Assembly: GCA_039720395.1 (NCBI GenBank)
Contig: CM077831.1
Coordinates: 8,048,333-8,112,332, forward strand
Reading direction: 5' to 3'
Origin: Liquidambar formosana
Taxonomy: Eukaryota > Streptophyta > Magnoliopsida > Saxifragales > Altingiaceae
Length of the DNA stretch: 64,000 nt
The notes below the pieces were generated by a model. The model searched no databases. It saw nothing but the letters and a program-made list of their open reading frames with translations, and had not been told where the DNA came from. The translations under genes were made by a program, and so were the position numbers. Positions 60,092-64,000 of the stretch are shown piece by piece; the stretch's first letter is position 1; each line of letters starts with the position of its first letter.

Positions 60092-60198
60092 CTCATTTGC
60101 ACGTTACTCCTTCGTCAAGCAATTCGGAAGAGACGCATAACACGTTAAAGTTCGCCCACCATGCAAAACACATTGAAATTCAAGCGGCACAAAATAAG
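60092..60198 (+). pseudogene. Kinesin exon with 1-nt deletion
   Basis: Begins LICT, loses one base near 60103, then reads PSSSNSEETHNTLKFAH in the shifted frame. The length is 107 rather than 108 nt. Arg-to-His in AHHAKHIE. Confidence 0.9.
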
Positions 60199-60280
60199 GT
60201 AGGTTCTTTTGAAATGTCTGCAACTTTGAAATACTTTTTTTTTTTTGACAGTTGTGAGAAGTAATTTAAGGAACCTGCAG

Positions 60281-60427
60281 ATAATTGATGATAAATCACT
60301 TATCAAGAAATACCAAAACGAGATTCGCTGTTTAAAGGAAGAGTTAGATCAATTGAAGAGGGGTATCATTAGGGTTCCTCAACTGAAAGATAGTGGAGGA
60401 GATGATATTGTGCTTCTAAAACAAAAG
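60281..60427 (+). pseudogene. Kinesin neck/coil exon
   Basis: Encodes DDKSLIKKYQNEIRCLKEEL, then LKRGI...LKDSGGDDIVLLKQK, a coiled-coil neck segment. Intact in itself. Confidence 0.9.
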
Positions 60428-60773
60428 GTATACTTGAAGTGAATCAGCATTTTGTTTTTCATAAGGCTGTTATGTTTTTCCTGTACTTCAATGTTTGATC
60501 TTATTGTAAGTGCTGCCTATGTGGAAATTTGCTAGTGTTTTTTCTTTCTTTCTTTCTTATTATTCTTTTTCCATAAATATCAATTTCTAACCTTAAACAT
60601 TGAATGATACTTGGTTAATTGTTGCCTCATTTTTGTGCCGCCAATTTGTCCTTAGTTTTAAGCAAAAAATATATTACTTGGATTATTAGTTTATTACTGC
60701 ATACATCTGATATCTCTACAAATACAATTGTGTGGATATTGGCATTTCCTATTTCTTTGGTGGATGTATAAAG

Positions 60774-60956
60774 TTAGCAGATGGTCAAGTCAAGCTGCAA
60801 TCGAGATTGCAACAAGAAGAAGAGGCTAAAGCTGCTTTATTGAGCAGAATACAAAGGCTGACAGAGTTGATTTTGGTCTCCACAAAAACGTCACAATCAT
60901 CAAGATTTCCAAATCGTCTTGGTCTGAGAAGAAGACATTCTTTTGGAGAAGAAGAG
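60774..60956 (+). pseudogene. Kinesin coil exon
   Basis: Encodes DGQVKLQSRLQQEEEAKAAL, then LSRIQRLTELILVSTK and RRRHSFGEEE. Intact in itself. Confidence 0.9.
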
Positions 60957-61155
60957 GTGTAATGATTGAATTTTCCCTTTTTTTCCCCCCTTATCTCCTC
61001 TGTTAACTGTAATTAACTCCATAGTTTATCGTAAATACATTTCATAATTTAGCATTTTTCAAGACTGCCTTTCTATTTATTTTTTATTTTTTATTTTTAA
61101 CATTTTTGTCTATTTTGTTTGATCTGATTGCAGTTGCTTATGTTAAATGTTGCAG

Positions 61156-61317
61156 CTTGCATACCTCCCATACAAAAGGCGTGACTTAATCTTGGAAGAT
61201 GAAAACATTGACTTGTATGTTTCTGGCGAAGGAAATGTTGAAACTACAGATGATACTACAGTTAAGGAGGAGGAGAAGTCCTAGAAGCATGGACTGCTAA
61301 ACTGGTTAAAGCTACGG
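61156..61317 (+). pseudogene. Kinesin stalk exon with stop
   Basis: Encodes LAYLPYKRRDLILEDENIDL, then an acidic stretch, a TAG at 61282, then KHGLLNWLKLR before a GTACAT donor. Further stalk exons are not seen. Confidence 0.85.
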
Positions 61318-61828
61318 GTACATAGAATATGGAACTCTCGTAACCCATCTTAATGTTTTGGGAGCTTTTTATCAGTTTATATCAAATATCAGTTATTAAT
61401 TTACTGACAATAAATACATACAACGTTTTTGTTGGTCCAATTAGTCAAGGTGTTTTAGAGTCTCAATCAGGGTTCTAATCCGATTGTTGTAGGAAATATG
61501 ACAGATTTTGAGTAGGAATATCTGATTGTATATTGATGAAATTTTCAATTTATAAAGCATGGATATGGATACGCTAATATGGAAATTCTTGAAATAGTAG
61601 GATGCAATATGATAGGATACATTCATAAATAAATATATTTATACATATTATGTTGGTTTTTGGTCTAAAGTAGGTAACAAATGTTAAGGAGGTTGACGTA
61701 TATGGAACTATTTTAGATGCAAAAATAAATAAGCATAAAACACAACCATTGTCCACAACATGATACACACACACACACACACACATAGAAAGAGAGAGAT
61801 GAGGATATTAAAAGAGAGAGCAGAATTT

Positions 61829-62003
61829 TTGCATTTTGGATGCTTTTAGTATCTTTGTTGATTTACTTCAAAATTTGTAATGACATTTAGAAGGTTGAAG
61901 GTTGAAGCTTTAAGCTTTAATTTGTAATGACATTTTGGAAAAAAGTTAAAGCTTGAAGCTTGAAGCTTTTAATATAGTGATATGGATGCTTTAATATCTT
62001 TAG
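61829..62003 (+). repeat. Long direct repeat, copy 1
   Basis: TTTTGCATTTTGGATGC, AATTTGTAATGACATTT and GCTTGAAGCTTTTAATATAG recur in order at 63531-63720. Confidence 0.8.
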
Positions 62004-62165
62004 TCACAATTTCATGACATAAATCCTGTAGCCAATAAAGGATTACTATTGCTGAACTTATGTATGTTTTATATATTATCAAGTATTTTTTCCAAATTTT
62101 CTTTTTATAGATTTATTTTCCTAACATATCCATAACACTAGAACCAAATTTAAAAACTGTTTTTC

Positions 62166-62490
62166 AGATCCTGGATCGATCCGAGTTCATGCCGGATCGA
62201 TCCGGGTTGACAGAACCAAAATTTGTATTTCTAGAGCAGTATGGATCGATCCACCTATGTCATGGATCGATCCACCTAGGCAGAAGTAAAATTTGCATTT
62301 CTAGAGCAGTATGGATCAATCCACCTATGTCATGGATCGATCCATCTAGGCAGAAGCAAAATTTGCATTTTTAAAATACCATGGATCGATCCCCAGAGGC
62401 TATGGATCCATCCACAAAGGCAGAAGCAAAATTGCTATTCTAAAATACCACGGATCGATCCTCCGACACCATGGATCGATCCTCTATAAT
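62166..62490 (+). repeat. GGATCGATCC palindrome array
   Basis: Eight exact or nearly exact GGATCGATCC palindromes, plus two one-base variants, in diverged units of roughly 70-75 bp that also share AGGCAGAAGCAAAATTTGCA. Confidence 0.85.
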
Positions 62491-63530
62491 TTGACTATGG
62501 TTATACTGGTTTTTCTTGCTTTAAATATGTTTGCATCAACTGTTTCTATATTTTGTCTTTCGTTTTCTTATATTTGGTAGATTGGTACATTAAAAAATGA
62601 TATAGTGAAGCTTTTTGATAGTATTGAAAAATATGGTATGTCCTCTTTTTTTTTTTTGGGAAAAGACATTCTATGTATTTTGATATTCTTCTTTTATTCT
62701 ATAACTTGTGGGTTTTTGTGCTCTTTTCTTTATTATTATAATTTACCTCTTGAGCTGCTACTTGAATTTTTTAAGTCACTGAATTAGTTTTTTTTTTTTT
62801 TTCCTACTTGCATATGTATTTTAGAATTGCCATGCATTTAATAGATCATTAAGACATGAATGAGGCCCACTTTTGATAACTATGCCTAGCTAAGACCTTG
62901 TAATATATTGATTGATCGTTTCTTTTTTACATAGGCTTGGAAAGTTATGATCATATTTCTAGTACCCTGAACCACATTATTGATAGTAGTAGAAGCTTCT
63001 TTCATTGTAGAAGGGATGATGATCATTCAAGATGCTTTCTAGTTCCTAGTCTTATCACTTAAATGCTTTCCATGAACTTCTAACAGTTTTTCTTTGGTTC
63101 TTCTTAAATACTAGTACACTTCTAAATCTTATAAAACCTAACTTATTCACAAAGGAAGAATTTATCCAGCTTATGGGTTTCGAATAAGTTGATTCATTGA
63201 CCTAACTAGACAATCCGTATGATGTATGATTGGTGAAATATAAAAAATAAAATAAAATAAAATTGGAGATATTGTCATTTTCCCAAGTCCAATATAAAAT
63301 GAGTCTGGATCTGAATCTTAAATTGATAGCAGTTGCCATATGCAATTCATTGAGGAAATATCATTGTCTGAATATTCGATTCTCTTTTAGTTAGTCTCTC
63401 TTTCTCACTTTCTAATTTTTTTTGTTTCTTTGCAATGTTTTACAGGAATAGATTGTTGCTAATCAGTTGGAATTTCCTGCATTTTGGATGCTTAGTATCT
63501 TTGGAGTAAATGGTTGCTAATTAGCTAGAA

Positions 63531-63720
63531 TTTTTGCATTTTGGATGCTTTTAGTATCTTTGTTGATTTACTTCAAAATTTGTAATGACATTTTAGAAGG
63601 TTGAAGGTTGAAGCTTTAATTTGTAATGACATTTTGGAAAAGGTTAAAGCTTGAAGCTTTTAATATAGTGATATGGATACTTTAATATCTTTGTTGATTT
63701 ATTTTCAATTTGTAATGACA
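63531..63720 (+). repeat. Long direct repeat, copy 2
   Basis: Second copy of 61829-62003 in the same orientation, 1.7 kb downstream. A shorter partial copy of its first part lies at 63476-63500. Confidence 0.8.
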
Positions 63721-64000
63721 TTTTGGATGGCTTCATTAGTTAAATGAATGTTTAAAGTTTGGGTTTGAATTAATTTGGATAAGTTTGGGATTGAGATATC
63801 ATATTTTGGATGGTTTCATTACCTTAAATAGGGTACAGGTATAAGTCACCATGAAACGACAGATTTCTATTTTAAAAAAATATATATATATATTTAAAAA
63901 ATATATATATAAGTTATTGCAACACCAAATTCGTTGCGATAAATAATATTTTTAATTAAAATAATTCTTTCTTGCAGCCAGAAAGATCGTAGCAATAAGT

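Larger units (their letters stand above)
27784..61317 (+). pseudogene. Kinesin-7-like pseudogene, 5' truncated, split by a 26.7-kb nested insertion
   Basis: Nine exons match the second half of the motor domain and the neck/coil of plant kinesin-7 (CENP-E-like) motors, which move on microtubules using ATP. Exons: 27784-27862, 28032-28099, 30021-30083, 57019-57123, 59823-59927, 60092-60198, 60281-60427, 60774-60956 and 61156-61317. Switch I (NLLSSRSH) is present. Switch II is DLASSE instead of DLAGSE. Lesions: an AA dinucleotide where the second exon's acceptor AG should be, a TGA stop at 57077, a 1-nt deletion near 60103 and a TAG at 61282. The P-loop half is absent upstream, and no exons for the long C-terminal stalk are seen before 64000. 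It is not a functional motor gene. Confidence 0.9.
61318..64000. other. 3' flank with repeats, no exon recognised
   Basis: AT-rich DNA with an (AC)n run at 61764-61785, a palindrome array, a long direct repeat and, at the right edge, TTATTGCAAC/TTGCGATAA motifs. A short open stretch at 62581-62637 was considered as an exon but not accepted. Confidence 0.5.

Noticed and set aside
62581..62637. Possible further kinesin exon between an AG and GTATGT
   Set aside because: The short translation does not resemble the kinesin stalk, and AT-rich DNA gives such frames by chance.

Overview
The window is nuclear DNA from a flowering plant, most likely a eudicot. It is AT-rich, has spliced GT-AG genes and is packed with nested plant transposable elements. 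No gene in it looks functional as a host gene. Apparent host coding sequence is either a decayed kinesin pseudogene or gene fragments inside a DNA transposon. Reading is by eye; similarity statements are from recognised family motifs, not from database searches.

Layout. 1-12876 is a pile of retrotransposon remnants: an internally deleted Athila-type Ty3/gypsy element with its 3' LTR (2-3972), a rearranged Ty1/copia fragment in two orientations (3973-5623), an old Tat-lineage gypsy copy (LTR end, leader, broken gag; 5624-8954), and a minus-strand copia copy inserted in that gag (8955-12876). 12877-14052 is a CACTA-like non-autonomous element made of higher-order TTGCAA/TATTGCATC repeats. 14107-24800 is bounded by Ac/Ds-like hAT ends (TAGGGATGSCAA) and a perfect 8-bp target duplication TTCATACA. 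It carries intron-containing fragments of a PPi-fructose-6-phosphate phosphotransferase beta gene, an alcohol dehydrogenase-like gene, an LRR receptor-like protein gene and unidentified exons.

24809-64000 holds a 5'-truncated kinesin-7-like pseudogene on the plus strand (exons 27784-61317). One of its introns holds a young Tat/Ogre-like gypsy element (30114-56836, TSD GACTG, 2.8-kb LTRs), itself interrupted by a copia element (35329-44909). The remaining introns carry a tRNA-derived SINE, a Stowaway MITE and simple repeats. The right end has a GGATCGATCC palindrome array and a long direct repeat.

The Tat element is the most informative unit. It has LTR, PBS, gag, gag-pro linker with protease and G-patch-like segment, a putative 171-nt frame-restoring intron, RT with a degenerate RNase H, a second intact-looking RNase H, integrase, an uninterrupted 428-codon antisense ORF with its own TATA box, and a 1.7-kb 3' array of about 18-20 units. 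Each unit holds two spaced palindromes whose arms change in a compensatory way around conserved 7-nt centres. That covarying-hairpin array, a second covarying hairpin in the Tat LTR, and three hairpins with an identical 19-nt loop in the copia interior are structures that ordinary element annotation does not explain.
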